64,000 nucleotides of DNA, from the NCBI RefSeq assembly GCF_004210305.1, contig NZ_SCFB01000002.1, forward strand, positions 62,001 to 126,000, given 5' to 3'. The notes under the pieces are model-generated. The model did not search any database. It worked only from the letters and a program-made list of their open reading frames with translations, and was not told where the DNA came from. Source of the DNA: Candidatus Finniella inopinata (GTDB lineage Bacteria > Pseudomonadota > Alphaproteobacteria > Paracaedibacterales > CAIULA01). The first letter of the stretch is position 1. Each line of letters opens with the position of its first letter. Shown here one piece after another: positions 43,085-53,489 of this stretch. The translations under genes were made by a program, and so were the position numbers.

Positions 43085-44894
43085 GAAGTTAAGAGCAGTC
43101 GTCCTTTGCCTGTTCCTAACCTTTTCCATCACTTCCATACATGCCCAGAATTCGCCTCCGCAAAACGGTATCGCGACCTTTGGTCAATTGAAATATCCTG
43201 CCGATTTTCAACATTTTGATTATGTAAACCCAAACGCGCCCAAAGGTGGAAAAATCACGCTGGGGCAGCTGGGAACGTTCGACAGCCTAAACCCGTATAT
43301 TATCAAGGGGACAGTTCCAGAGGGCATTTTGCGCTGTCATGCCACCTTATTGGCGCCATCGTACGATGAGGTGGCCAGTTATTATGGGTATGTGGCAACC
43401 TTAGTTGAATTGGCTGTGGACGGCAGGGGTGTGACTTTTCATTTAAACCCAAAGGCCTGCTTTAGCGATGGTCAACTTATCACAACAGAGGATGTTGCGT
43501 TTAGCTTTGAGATTTTGGGCCAACATGGGAAACCATTCTGGCAAAACATCTATAAAAACGTTTTAAAGGTTGAAAGAATTTCTGCCCATAAAATCAAATT
43601 TACTTTCGAGAAAAACAAAGCTCGAGAGCTGATTGCAAATTTAGCCCAATTGCCAATTTTGTGTAAAAAGTTTTACCAAACCCATCCCTTTCACGAAACC
43701 AGTTTAACCACTGCTCCATGCAGTGGTCCCTATGTCCTTGAGACCCTAGAGGCGGGTCGCTCAATTACCTATCGACGTGTACAGAATTGGTGGGGAGAAA
43801 ACGTACCCAGTCAACGGGGATTGTATAATTTTGACGTCATTAAGGTTGATTTTTACCGGGACCCCAACGTGATGCTTCAGGCTTTTAAAAATGGGCAAAT
43901 TGACATTCGCATGGAAATTTCGTCGAAAAATTGGGCCACAGAATACACCTTTTCAGCTTTTAAACAGGGCAAAGTCAAAAAGAAACCTTTGTATGGTCAT
44001 AAGGTCAGCTATGGAAGCTATGGTCTTTATTTCAATACGCGCAGATCCATATTCGCCGATCGTCATGTGCGCATGGCTTTAAGTGAAATATTTAATTTCG
44101 AATGGGCCAATAACAATTTGTTTTATAACTTAAATCATCGCAACAACAGTTACTTCCCCAATTTCCCTTTTGCAGCTGACGGGGTTCCCCTTGGGCAGGA
44201 GCGTAAATTGTTAGAACCATTTAAAGATCAATTGCCGCCACAATTATTTACAAAGCCTTTTGAGCTGCCCATTCATAAAACGCAAAAAGATTGGGAAGAA
44301 TCACGTATCAAAGCCCTCAGTCTCCTTCGAAAAGCAGGCTGGGTTCTTGAAAATCAAAAGCTGATCCATGCCAAAACCCACAATCCTTTCGCCTTTGAAT
44401 TCTTGATTCAAACCCCCACTGTTCAAAAAATTGCCATCCATTTTCAAAACTGCCTAAAGGTTATTGGTATTGAGATGCGAATTACACTTGTTGACACATC
44501 GATCTATCAAGAACGGTATGACAAGCATGATTATGATACGATCTTACACACCCTTCCCCAACGACAAACCCTGGGCACAGAACAACGCGGCATGTGGTCA
44601 AGCGAGGCCGCTGGCAAACCAGGAACACAGAACGTAGTAGGCATTCGAAACCCGGTTGTTGACGATTTGGTTGAGCAATTGGTTGAGTCGCCAGATTATG
44701 AGACCATGGTGGCAACAGCTAAGGCATTGGATCGCGTTTTGTTGTGGAATTATTATATGATCCCAGCCTGGCAGATGAATTTCATGCCCTGGGTTGTTTG
44801 GGACCGTTTCGGGTTTCCCGAACCCATGTGTCCACCGTATATGCCAACATCCATTGACACTTGGTGGCTTGATCCTGAAAAGAGTCGCTCTTAA
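43071..44894 (+). CDS. Extracellular solute-binding protein, YejA-like (family 5)
   Basis: The 607-residue periplasmic binding protein has a signal peptide (ending SIHAQ). It carries the YejA-like opening FGQLKYPADFQHFDYVNPNAPKGG in parts and the family 5 peptide-binding domain (FSDGQLITTEDVAFSFE). YejA-type proteins bind oligopeptides for an ABC importer. No permease or ATPase gene follows, so the transporter lies elsewhere or is lost. It starts inside waaA (14-bp overlap), so the two may be cotranscribed. Confidence 0.9.
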   Translation: MLNLKKLRAVVLCLFLTFSITSIHAQNSPPQNGIATFGQLKYPADFQHFDYVNPNAPKGGKITLGQLGTFDSLNPYIIKGTVPEGILRCHATLLAPSYDEVASYYGYVATLVELAVDGRGVTFHLNPKACFSDGQLITTEDVAFSFEILGQHGKPFWQNIYKNVLKVERISAHKIKFTFEKNKARELIANLAQLPILCKKFYQTHPFHETSLTTAPCSGPYVLETLEAGRSITYRRVQNWWGENVPSQRGLYNFDVIKVDFYRDPNVMLQAFKNGQIDIRMEISSKNWATEYTFSAFKQGKVKKKPLYGHKVSYGSYGLYFNTRRSIFADRHVRMALSEIFNFEWANNNLFYNLNHRNNSYFPNFPFAADGVPLGQERKLLEPFKDQLPPQLFTKPFELPIHKTQKDWEESRIKALSLLRKAGWVLENQKLIHAKTHNPFAFEFLIQTPTVQKIAIHFQNCLKVIGIEMRITLVDTSIYQERYDKHDYDTILHTLPQRQTLGTEQRGMWSSEAAGKPGTQNVVGIRNPVVDDLVEQLVESPDYETMVATAKALDRVLLWNYYMIPAWQMNFMPWVVWDRFGFPEPMCPPYMPTSIDTWWLDPEKSRS

Positions 44895-45081
44895 ATAAGA
44901 CCAACTCATTACTGCAGAGAGATGCATGACTTGGTTTTTTGAATTTTATAACAGCTTAGGAATAGCGTCCAAGTAACAGACCAAATCATTGTTATGGTAA
45001 GACCAAGATACTTGACATGATTCAAAGAGAGGTGGCACAGAATAGTAACCGTAACCACAATTTTATAAATTTCAGGGTCGT

Positions 45082-46032
45082 ATGTCTGTATCTTTTGTTT
45101 TTCCGGGTCAAGGTTCTCAATCTGTTGGAATGGGTCGTGAGTTTATAGAGACGTTCCCCATAGCGCGCCATGTTATGCAAGAGGTTGAGGATAGCCTGTC
45201 GCAAAAGCTGACGCAGCTTATTCTAGAGGGGCCGATCGATACGTTAACGCTAACGGAAAACGCTCAACCAGCGCTTTTGGCGGTTAGCATGGCTGTTTTA
45301 AAAACTATAGAAAAAGAAAGCGGTAAATCTGTTGCCGAACTGGCATCTCATTTGGCTGGCCATTCCTTAGGCGAATACAGCGCCCTATGTGCAGCGGGAG
45401 TTTTCAGCGTCTCCCAGGCTGTCAAACTGGTACGATTAAGGGGGTTGGAAATGCAAAAGGCAACTCCCCTAGGCCAAGGAGCCATGGCAGCAATTCTTGG
45501 TTTAGAATTGGAAACTGTCGAAAGTTTGTTAAATGACCTTCAAGAGCCGTCGCACCTGTGTGTTATTGCCAACGATAATTCCCCTGGTCAAGTGGTGATA
45601 AGTGGTCACTTTGATGCCGTCAACCAGGCCATGGAAAAGGCAACAAAAGCCGGAGCCAAGCGAGCCATTCTACTGCCCGTCAGTGCACCATTCCACAGCC
45701 CCCTCATGGAACCAGCCGCCCTCGTAATGCGCCAAGCTTTAGAGGAAACCGACCTAAAGCCCCCTTCCCTTCCCGTTATTGTTAACGTAACAGCGATGCC
45801 TGTTGTTGGTAAAACCGTGCTACCGGGCTTGTTAGCCCAACAAATTACGGGTCGTGTCCGGTGGAGGGAAAGTGTTCAAACCCTTTCCCAGCTTGGTTGC
45901 CAACATGTGATTGAAATTGGTGCTGGTAAAGTTTTAACCGGTCTTAACAAACGCATTGATCCATCCTTACAAACCAGCAGCATTAATACGCCAAAGGATT
46001 TGGAAGAGTTCTTACAAGATATTCAGCTGTAG
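45082..46032 (+). CDS. fabD: Malonyl-CoA:ACP transacylase
   Basis: The 316-residue enzyme loads malonyl onto acyl carrier protein for fatty-acid synthesis. FVFPGQGSQSVGMG opens the protein, the nucleophile is in AGHSLGEYSAL (Ser near 95), and the catalytic histidine in SAPFHSPLM. The 187-bp region upstream holds three AGACCAA repeats (44898, 44978, 45000) and a TTGACA at 45013. fabG follows 44 bp later. Confidence 0.96.
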   Translation: MSVSFVFPGQGSQSVGMGREFIETFPIARHVMQEVEDSLSQKLTQLILEGPIDTLTLTENAQPALLAVSMAVLKTIEKESGKSVAELASHLAGHSLGEYSALCAAGVFSVSQAVKLVRLRGLEMQKATPLGQGAMAAILGLELETVESLLNDLQEPSHLCVIANDNSPGQVVISGHFDAVNQAMEKATKAGAKRAILLPVSAPFHSPLMEPAALVMRQALEETDLKPPSLPVIVNVTAMPVVGKTVLPGLLAQQITGRVRWRESVQTLSQLGCQHVIEIGAGKVLTGLNKRIDPSLQTSSINTPKDLEEFLQDIQL

Positions 46033-46076
46033 TATCATATGATATTATCACCAACAACCCCATAGAAAGGTTCTCT

Positions 46077-46826
46077 ATGTTTTCCTTAAATTCCTACACA
46101 GCCCTGGTCACAGGTGCCACGGGTGGCATTGGCCAAGCTATTGCCCACGCGTTGGCGGCACAAGGTGCTCGGGTGGCCTTGTCTGGAACACGTCAAAATG
46201 TTTTGGAGGAAGTAGCTTCCCAACTTCAAGCCCAGTATGGCACCAAACCCATTGTTCTTCCCTGCTCTTTAACTGATGCTAATTCTCTTGAGGCTCTACT
46301 TCCAGAGGCTGAAGAAAAAATGGGCAAGGTTGATATTTTGGTAAACAATGCAGGCATCACACGCGATAGCTTGGCCATACGGTTAAAGGATGAAGATTGG
46401 CAACAAGTTTTAGACGTCAACTTAACGGCTTGTTTTCGGTTATGTCGGTCGGCCCTTAAGGCGATGATGAAACGTCGATATGGACGCATTATCAACATAA
46501 GTTCGGTTGTTGGCACCACAGGCAATGCAGGTCAGGCGAATTATTGCGCCTCTAAGGCTGGAATGGTTGGGTTATCAAAGGCTCTTGCCTTAGAAGTTGC
46601 CACCCGCGGCATTACAATTAACTGTGTCGCACCGGGTTTTATCGAATCTGATATGACCACAGGACTTCCAGATTTAGTTAAAGAAAAAATTATTAGCAAT
46701 GTCCCAGTAAAACGCATGGGCACCCCACAAGAAATTGCAAGTGCCGTCGTTTACTTAGCTAGTGCCGAAGCCAGCTATATCACAGGTCACACCTTGCATG
46801 TTAATGGGGGCATGAACATGATTTGA
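46077..46826 (+). CDS. fabG: 3-oxoacyl-[ACP] reductase
   Basis: The 249-residue short-chain dehydrogenase uses NADPH to reduce 3-oxoacyl-ACP. The cofactor loop TGATGGIGQAIA, the NNAGIT block, catalytic Ser in INISSVVG, and YCASKAG (Tyr and Lys near 154-158) are all present, and the end GHTLHVNGGMNM is typical. In most proteobacteria acpP and fabF come next; here only 113 bp separate it from a threonine dehydratase gene. Confidence 0.95.
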   Translation: MFSLNSYTALVTGATGGIGQAIAHALAAQGARVALSGTRQNVLEEVASQLQAQYGTKPIVLPCSLTDANSLEALLPEAEEKMGKVDILVNNAGITRDSLAIRLKDEDWQQVLDVNLTACFRLCRSALKAMMKRRYGRIINISSVVGTTGNAGQANYCASKAGMVGLSKALALEVATRGITINCVAPGFIESDMTTGLPDLVKEKIISNVPVKRMGTPQEIASAVVYLASAEASYITGHTLHVNGGMNMI

Positions 46827-46939
46827 ACTGCATTTTTAGCGTGGCCCGAATTTGTTTTTCGCAATATTACCCTTGCGGAGAGCAGAGAAAAAATCTATAA
46901 AAACTAAAGTAGTAAAAAATTAGTTTCTGGGGGCGCGTC

Positions 46940-48229
46940 ATGGCTTGTAAAACATCTGGACTCAGCGGATTTGATGATTTTTCAAACGTTACCGCACAGA
47001 ATATTTTATCTGTCATAACAAAGGATAAAATCTGCGAGGCTTCTGACCTTATTGGCCGGTCCGTTAACCGCACGCCCCTTTTAGAAACCCCCTGGTTAAG
47101 TCAAAAAATTCAAGGCACCGTTCATCTTAAGCTAGAGAACATGCAGGTCGCCGGCTCTTGTAAAGCACGTGGAGTCTATCTGAAACTGCTTAGCCTTACT
47201 GCAGAACAAAAAGAGCGCGGCGTCATTACCATATCGACTGGTAATCATGCTTTGGGCGTTGCCCACCAAGCTCAGCTTATGGGCATTAAAACAACCATCG
47301 TAATGCCCGAAAATACTCCTTTTTCTAAGGTTGAAAGCCTTCGTCAGTATGGCGTCTCAGTTATTTTGCAGGGCAAACATATGCCTCAATCGCGGGACTT
47401 CGCGATGCAACTTATTAAGACACACGGCTATACCATGATCCACCCATTCGATGACCCCTATATCATCACGGGCCAGGGCACAGTGGGCTTGGAAGTCATG
47501 CAACAAGCTTCTAACCTGGATACATTGATTGTTCCAGTGGGCGGAGGGGCGTTTGCAGCAGGCATTTGTATTGCCGCTAAAGCCATCAATCCACAAATTC
47601 ATATTATTGGTGTTCAGTCAGAATTCTGCCCAGCCACGGCTGAAATTTTATTTCCAAACTCGATGCCGACCGAGCGTTGTTTTGCAACAAAAAGCCTGGC
47701 TGAAAGCATGAATGTTCAGTTCCCTGGCGAGCTGGCCTTATCTGTTCTGGCAGAACATTTAGACGATTGTATTGTTATACCCGAAAAATATATTGAGCTG
47801 GCGGTTGGATCGTTGATTGACCGCAGCAAAATTGTGGCCGAAGGGGCTGGGGCTTTGGGTGTTGCCTGCTTGTTGTATGCTCCCGAATTATTTCATCACA
47901 AACGCGTTGGCGCATTTATAAGCGGTGGCAATATTGATGCAAAAGATTTAGCCACAGTTTTGTCCAAAAGTCATAAAGATAAAGGGTGTTTAAAACGGTA
48001 TCAAATTGAAACCACAGATACACCAGCCATCCTAGGACAGCTTTCTTATATTATTGGAAAGGCGGGTGGACAAATTTTTGAATTAAGCCAAGAAAAAACT
48101 TTAAACAACATCTCTGCAAAAAAAACTTCGATTAATGCCGTTATTGAAACACGCAATACACAACATGCCTATGACGTTTTTCAAGCTTTGGTTAATGGTG
48201 GGTTTTCAGCGCAAATGCTAGAAGAATAA
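46940..48229 (+). CDS. Threonine dehydratase (PLP-dependent, with ACT domain)
   Basis: The 429-residue fold-type II PLP enzyme likely deaminates threonine or serine. The PLP lysine sits in AGSCKARGVY (near residue 75), followed by STGNHALGVAHQA, the phosphate-binding VPVGGGAFAAG, and a C-terminal ACT-like regulatory region (about 345-429). The glycine loop is shorter in glycine than the usual GGGGL. The one-ACT layout fits the TdcB/catabolic branch more than long biosynthetic IlvA; no ilv genes are near, so I withhold a symbol. Confidence 0.88.
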   Translation: MACKTSGLSGFDDFSNVTAQNILSVITKDKICEASDLIGRSVNRTPLLETPWLSQKIQGTVHLKLENMQVAGSCKARGVYLKLLSLTAEQKERGVITISTGNHALGVAHQAQLMGIKTTIVMPENTPFSKVESLRQYGVSVILQGKHMPQSRDFAMQLIKTHGYTMIHPFDDPYIITGQGTVGLEVMQQASNLDTLIVPVGGGAFAAGICIAAKAINPQIHIIGVQSEFCPATAEILFPNSMPTERCFATKSLAESMNVQFPGELALSVLAEHLDDCIVIPEKYIELAVGSLIDRSKIVAEGAGALGVACLLYAPELFHHKRVGAFISGGNIDAKDLATVLSKSHKDKGCLKRYQIETTDTPAILGQLSYIIGKAGGQIFELSQEKTLNNISAKKTSINAVIETRNTQHAYDVFQALVNGGFSAQMLEE

Positions 48230-48231
48230 AA

Positions 48232-48254
48232 AAAAGGGCTTCACTTGGAAGCCC
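48232..48254 (-). terminator. Terminator of the infC-secG-pyrG unit
   Basis: GGGCTTC-ACTTG-GAAGCCC lies about 80 bp beyond the pyrG stop, and on the minus strand it is followed by a run of T. It also sits just behind the threonine dehydratase stop, but lacks a T-run on the plus strand. Confidence 0.75.
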
Positions 48255-48333
48255 GCCTTAAATTATGGAGCAAAAGCTATGACCAAAAGTTCTTTCAATC
48301 ACCCCTTATACCTTAATTTTACAAAAGATATCC

Positions 48334-50228
<1,895 letters not shown>

Positions 50229-50252
50229 CGTACTCTCTTGCGATTTAAAAGT

Positions 50253-50807
50253 TTATTTATTAGGGGCCATAATCATAACCATCTGGCGACCTTCTAGTTT
50301 TGGTACATTTTCAGTCTTAGCAATTTCTTCAAAGTCTTGCTTTAACTTAAGCAAAATTTCCAACCCGATTTCTTGGTGGCTCAACTCTCGCCCGCGAAAA
50401 CGCATAAGGATCTTAACCTTGTTCCCTTCTTCCAAGAAACGTTGAATGGCCCGGCACTTGGTAGACAAATCCCCGTCGTCAATCATCGGTCGCATTTGCA
50501 CTTCTTTAACTTCTATGATTTTCTGTTTCTTTTTGGCTTCGGCTTTTTTCTTTTGCTGTTCGTATTTGAACTTCCCGTAATTGAGAATTTTACATACAGG
50601 CGGTTCAGCATTAGGAGAAAGCTCAACCAAGTCTAAACCAATTTCTGAAGCTCTTTGTAAGGCCTCGCTACGCGTAACGACACCCACCATTTCACCATCT
50701 TCATCAACAAGCCTAACTTGAGGAACAGTAATTTCTTCATTGATTCTTGGGCCATCATGTTTGGGGGCCTCGCGCGAACTAAAGGAGTCTGTGGGCAAAC
50801 GGGCTAT
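50253..50807 (-). CDS. infC: Translation initiation factor IF-3 with an AUA start codon
   Basis: The 184-residue IF-3 has the N-domain DGPRINEEITVPQVRLVDEDG, the linker rich in Lys (KYEQQKKKAEAKKKQK) and the C-domain LMRFRGRELSHQEIG. I place the start at ATA (50807-50805): it gives the N-terminus MARLPTDSF, like the MARRP starts of alphaproteobacterial IF-3, and a GGAG site lies exactly 7 bases upstream. The TTG at 50798 lacks such a site. Rare infC starts (AUU in E. coli) give autoregulation by IF-3. An ATG of a 13-codon overlapping frame (50820-50779) shares the GGAG. rpmI and rplT do not follow. Confidence 0.93.
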   Translation of the reverse strand: MARLPTDSFSSREAPKHDGPRINEEITVPQVRLVDEDGEMVGVVTRSEALQRASEIGLDLVELSPNAEPPVCKILNYGKFKYEQQKKKAEAKKKQKIIEVKEVQMRPMIDDGDLSTKCRAIQRFLEEGNKVKILMRFRGRELSHQEIGLEILLKLKQDFEEIAKTENVPKLEGRQMVMIMAPNK

Positions 50808-51043
50808 AAGAATTCTCCATTGTGGTTAACTTTTACAAGTATTGTTTTAGCAAGAATCCACGCAGTCGTCCAGAAATTAGAAATTATTTAAGTAAAACAA
50901 AAAATGTTCTCGCAGCGCAATCTTGATTTTGTACATTTTTTGTGCTAGTGAAGTGCTTTAGATATATTAATCATAGCTTTTCACAAGTTTGCCAAAAGGT
51001 TAACTTTGATGGGATCTGAATCCGAAAGTCGAGTTACTTTAAG

Positions 51044-51388
51044 ATGACCTACGCCGTAACAGAGGCCTGCATTCGTTGCAAATATATGGATTGCGTTACG
51101 GTTTGCCCCGTGGACTGTTTCTATGAGGGCGAAAATATGTTGGTCATTAATCCGGATGAATGCATTGATTGTGGTGTTTGCGAACCCGAGTGTCCAGCCG
51201 AAGCCATCATCCCAGACAGCAATCCAGGGGCCGAAAAGTGGGTGGAAATTAATCGTCAATATGCAGGATTGTGGCCCAATATTACGATCAAAGTGGAACC
51301 TCCAAGCGATGCAGATCAGTGGCTGAAGGTTGCCGATAAATTTCAAAATGAATTCAGTCCAAAACCCAGTCTAGGCAAAAGTAATTGA
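51044..51388 (+). CDS. fdxA: Seven-iron ferredoxin FdxA type
   Basis: The 114-residue ferredoxin has the pattern [18 protein letters not shown] followed by [12 protein letters not shown], giving one 3Fe-4S and one 4Fe-4S cluster, and the family C-terminal extension. It carries electrons in the cytoplasm. The fdxA-carD pair is common in alphaproteobacteria and recurs here 88 bp apart. Confidence 0.95.
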   Translation: MTYAVTEACIRCKYMDCVTVCPVDCFYEGENMLVINPDECIDCGVCEPECPAEAIIPDSNPGAEKWVEINRQYAGLWPNITIKVEPPSDADQWLKVADKFQNEFSPKPSLGKSN

Positions 51389-51476
51389 ACTTCATGAAAA
51401 TGGCCTTGAATTGACACATAAGAGCTACCACATACCAAATTATAGACGACTCAATAAATCTTAAAAGGTGCACATC

Positions 51477-51971
51477 ATGTCAGATTTTAAATTTACAACC
51501 GGTGATTTTGTTGTTTACCCAGCGCATGGTGTGGGTAAATTGGTGGGAAGCGAGACTCATGAAATAAGTGGTCACAAGCTTGAACTATTAGTGATTAACT
51601 TTGACAAGGAAAGAATGACGTTACGGTTGCCGTCACATAAAGCAAAGGCCGCAGGACTTAGACCATTGAGCAGTGAAGATGCCATGCAGAGCGCTTTACA
51701 TACATTAACTGTCAAAACCAAACAAAAAAGAGCTATGTGGAGCCGCCGCGCTCAGGAATACGAAACAAAAATTAATTCAGGTGACCCCAAGTCGATTGCT
51801 GAGGTGGTTCGGGAACTCTATAGGGCTCAAAGCGATTCCGATCAATCTTACAGCGAACGTCAAATTTACCAGGCGGCTATGGAACGATTGGCGCGCGAAT
51901 TGGCGGCTGTCGAGTCCATTGAGGAAACAGCGGCTGTTGTAAAAATGGAGAAAATTCTGGAGGCTGCTTAG
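51477..51971 (+). CDS. carD: CarD-family transcription regulator
   Basis: The 164-residue protein has the N-terminal RNA-polymerase-binding domain (FTTGDFVVYPAHGVGKLVG, then ELLVINFDKERMTLRLP) and a helical C-terminal DNA-contacting domain (MWSRRAQEYETKINSGDP, VVRELYRA). CarD stabilises open promoter complexes, especially at rRNA promoters. The ATG at 51477 follows AAAGGTG; a GTG nine bases earlier is in frame. Confidence 0.93.
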   Translation: MSDFKFTTGDFVVYPAHGVGKLVGSETHEISGHKLELLVINFDKERMTLRLPSHKAKAAGLRPLSSEDAMQSALHTLTVKTKQKRAMWSRRAQEYETKINSGDPKSIAEVVRELYRAQSDSDQSYSERQIYQAAMERLARELAAVESIEETAAVVKMEKILEAA

Positions 51972-51976
51972 ACAAG

Positions 51977-52228
51977 GTGCTCTCTTTTGTTTTTAGGGTT
52001 TCCCTAAGCTTTGTGTTCATAATAATAGAAGAGGTTGGTTTCAAAAATTTTTTTAGATCACTTCGAAAATTTATAAGACTCCTATTGGATGGAAACTTTA
52101 GGAGTATAAAACAAGCTCCGGCAGACATAGCCGCTCTAGAAGAGTTTTGCAAAAGATGTATACCTCAGTCGACTGATCTTTCTAGCCCTTCTACATCATT
52201 ACAGAAAAGAGGGGAACATGACGATTAG
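51977..52228 (+). CDS. Short ORF between carD and truB, doubtful
   Basis: The 83-codon frame from a GTG has a hydrophobic start (VFRVSLSFVFIII) and a charged remainder (FKNFFRSLRKFIRLL). It overlaps truB by 11 bp. No family is recognised and the ribosome site is poor. It might be a real small membrane protein, a remnant, or chance. rbfA, the usual gene before truB, is not it. Confidence 0.25.
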   Translation: MLSFVFRVSLSFVFIIIEEVGFKNFFRSLRKFIRLLLDGNFRSIKQAPADIAALEEFCKRCIPQSTDLSSPSTSLQKRGEHDD

Positions 52229-53111
52229 TGGATGGCTCATCATCGACAAACCTTTGGGGCTAAGCTCAACCCAAGTTGGTGGGAAGATTCCTCGCAGCCT
52301 CAAAATTAAAAAACTGGGGCATGTCGGAACCCTTGATCCTTTAGCTACAGGCGTCTTGGTTATTGCATTAGGGGAGGCTACAAAACTGATCCCCTACCTA
52401 CCAACCACCCTCAAGGTCTATGAATTCGAGGTGCGCTGGGGTGCTTCTACAGATACCGACGATGCCGAAGGACAAATCATTCAACAGTGTCAAGTTTACC
52501 CTACCCTTTCAGCTATTAATAATGCCCTGCCCCACTTTTTAGGACAAATCGACCAAGTCCCCCCTATTTACTCAGCCATTAAAATTCAAGGACAACCTGC
52601 TTATAAGGCCGCCCGCAAAGGCGAAACTCCGCTCATGAAAACGCGACAGGTTTCTATTCATGACCTGCGTGTTGTAGAAATGGTTGATGAACAGACAACA
52701 CGTTTTCAGGTTAAATGCGGTGGTGGAACATATGTCCGATCGCTGGCCAGAGACATCGCCCTTCACCTTGGCACCTATGGTCATATTCACAGTTTGCGTC
52801 GTCTTCAAGATGGCCTATTTGGGATTCATGACACAATTTCGCTGGAAAAAATTCTAGAAATGGGCCATAAATCGGAAGAACATTCGTTAATAAAACCGAT
52901 TGAGGCAGTTCTGGACGACATCCCGGCTGTCCTTGTATCGGAAGACGATGCTCAACGAATTCGTCAGGGCATGGACATTCAAAGCGACCTCAAGATAGGC
53001 ACCAGGAACGAACAACCTGTTGCTCTTTTCTACAAGGACAAATTGCTAGCCATAGCCGTCCTCAAAGAAGGAAGATTGCATCCCCGACGCGTTTTCAATT
53101 TAACACCTTAA
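52218..53111 (+). CDS. truB: tRNA pseudouridine-55 synthase
   Basis: The 297-residue enzyme modifies U55 in the T-loop of tRNAs. The opening GWLIIDKPLGLSSTQV, the catalytic aspartate in GHVGTLDPLATGVL (residue near 39), and VPPIYSAIKIQGQPAYKAAR are as expected. The AGAGGGGAAC run before the ATG is the ribosome site. It starts the conserved truB-rpsO-pnp order. Confidence 0.96.
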   Translation: MTISGWLIIDKPLGLSSTQVGGKIPRSLKIKKLGHVGTLDPLATGVLVIALGEATKLIPYLPTTLKVYEFEVRWGASTDTDDAEGQIIQQCQVYPTLSAINNALPHFLGQIDQVPPIYSAIKIQGQPAYKAARKGETPLMKTRQVSIHDLRVVEMVDEQTTRFQVKCGGGTYVRSLARDIALHLGTYGHIHSLRRLQDGLFGIHDTISLEKILEMGHKSEEHSLIKPIEAVLDDIPAVLVSEDDAQRIRQGMDIQSDLKIGTRNEQPVALFYKDKLLAIAVLKEGRLHPRRVFNLTP

Positions 53112-53129
53112 CAGTAAAGGAAATATACG

Positions 53130-53399
53130 ATGTCGATTACAGCAGAACGTAAAACTGACCTTATTAAAGAGTTTGCAACCCACGAGGGTGACACAGGATC
53201 ACCAGAAGTTCAAATTGCCATTTTAAGCGAACGCATTCGCAATCTGTCAGGTCACATGTCAACCCACGCCAAAGATTTCCATTCTCGTCGCGGATTGTTG
53301 ATCATGGTTGGTGCCAGAAGGCGCTTGTTAGATTACTTAAAAGGGAAAAGCGTTAGTCGTTACCAAACTGTCATTCAACGTTTAAATATTAGACGTTAA
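53130..53399 (+). CDS. rpsO: 30S ribosomal protein S15
   Basis: The 89-residue protein has the S15 blocks [38 protein letters not shown] and the end [13 protein letters not shown]. It binds 16S rRNA early in 30S assembly. It lies 18 bp after truB with an AAAGGAAA site and 90 bp before pnp. Confidence 0.97.
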   Translation: MSITAERKTDLIKEFATHEGDTGSPEVQIAILSERIRNLSGHMSTHAKDFHSRRGLLIMVGARRRLLDYLKGKSVSRYQTVIQRLNIRR

Positions 53400-53489
53400 T
53401 TTAAAATTTGCGCCTGTTCTTGTTATTTATAAAGGGAAAACCTACAAAAGACGGTCCCGGTCTTGAAATTAAGAAAGTTACTTAAAGAT

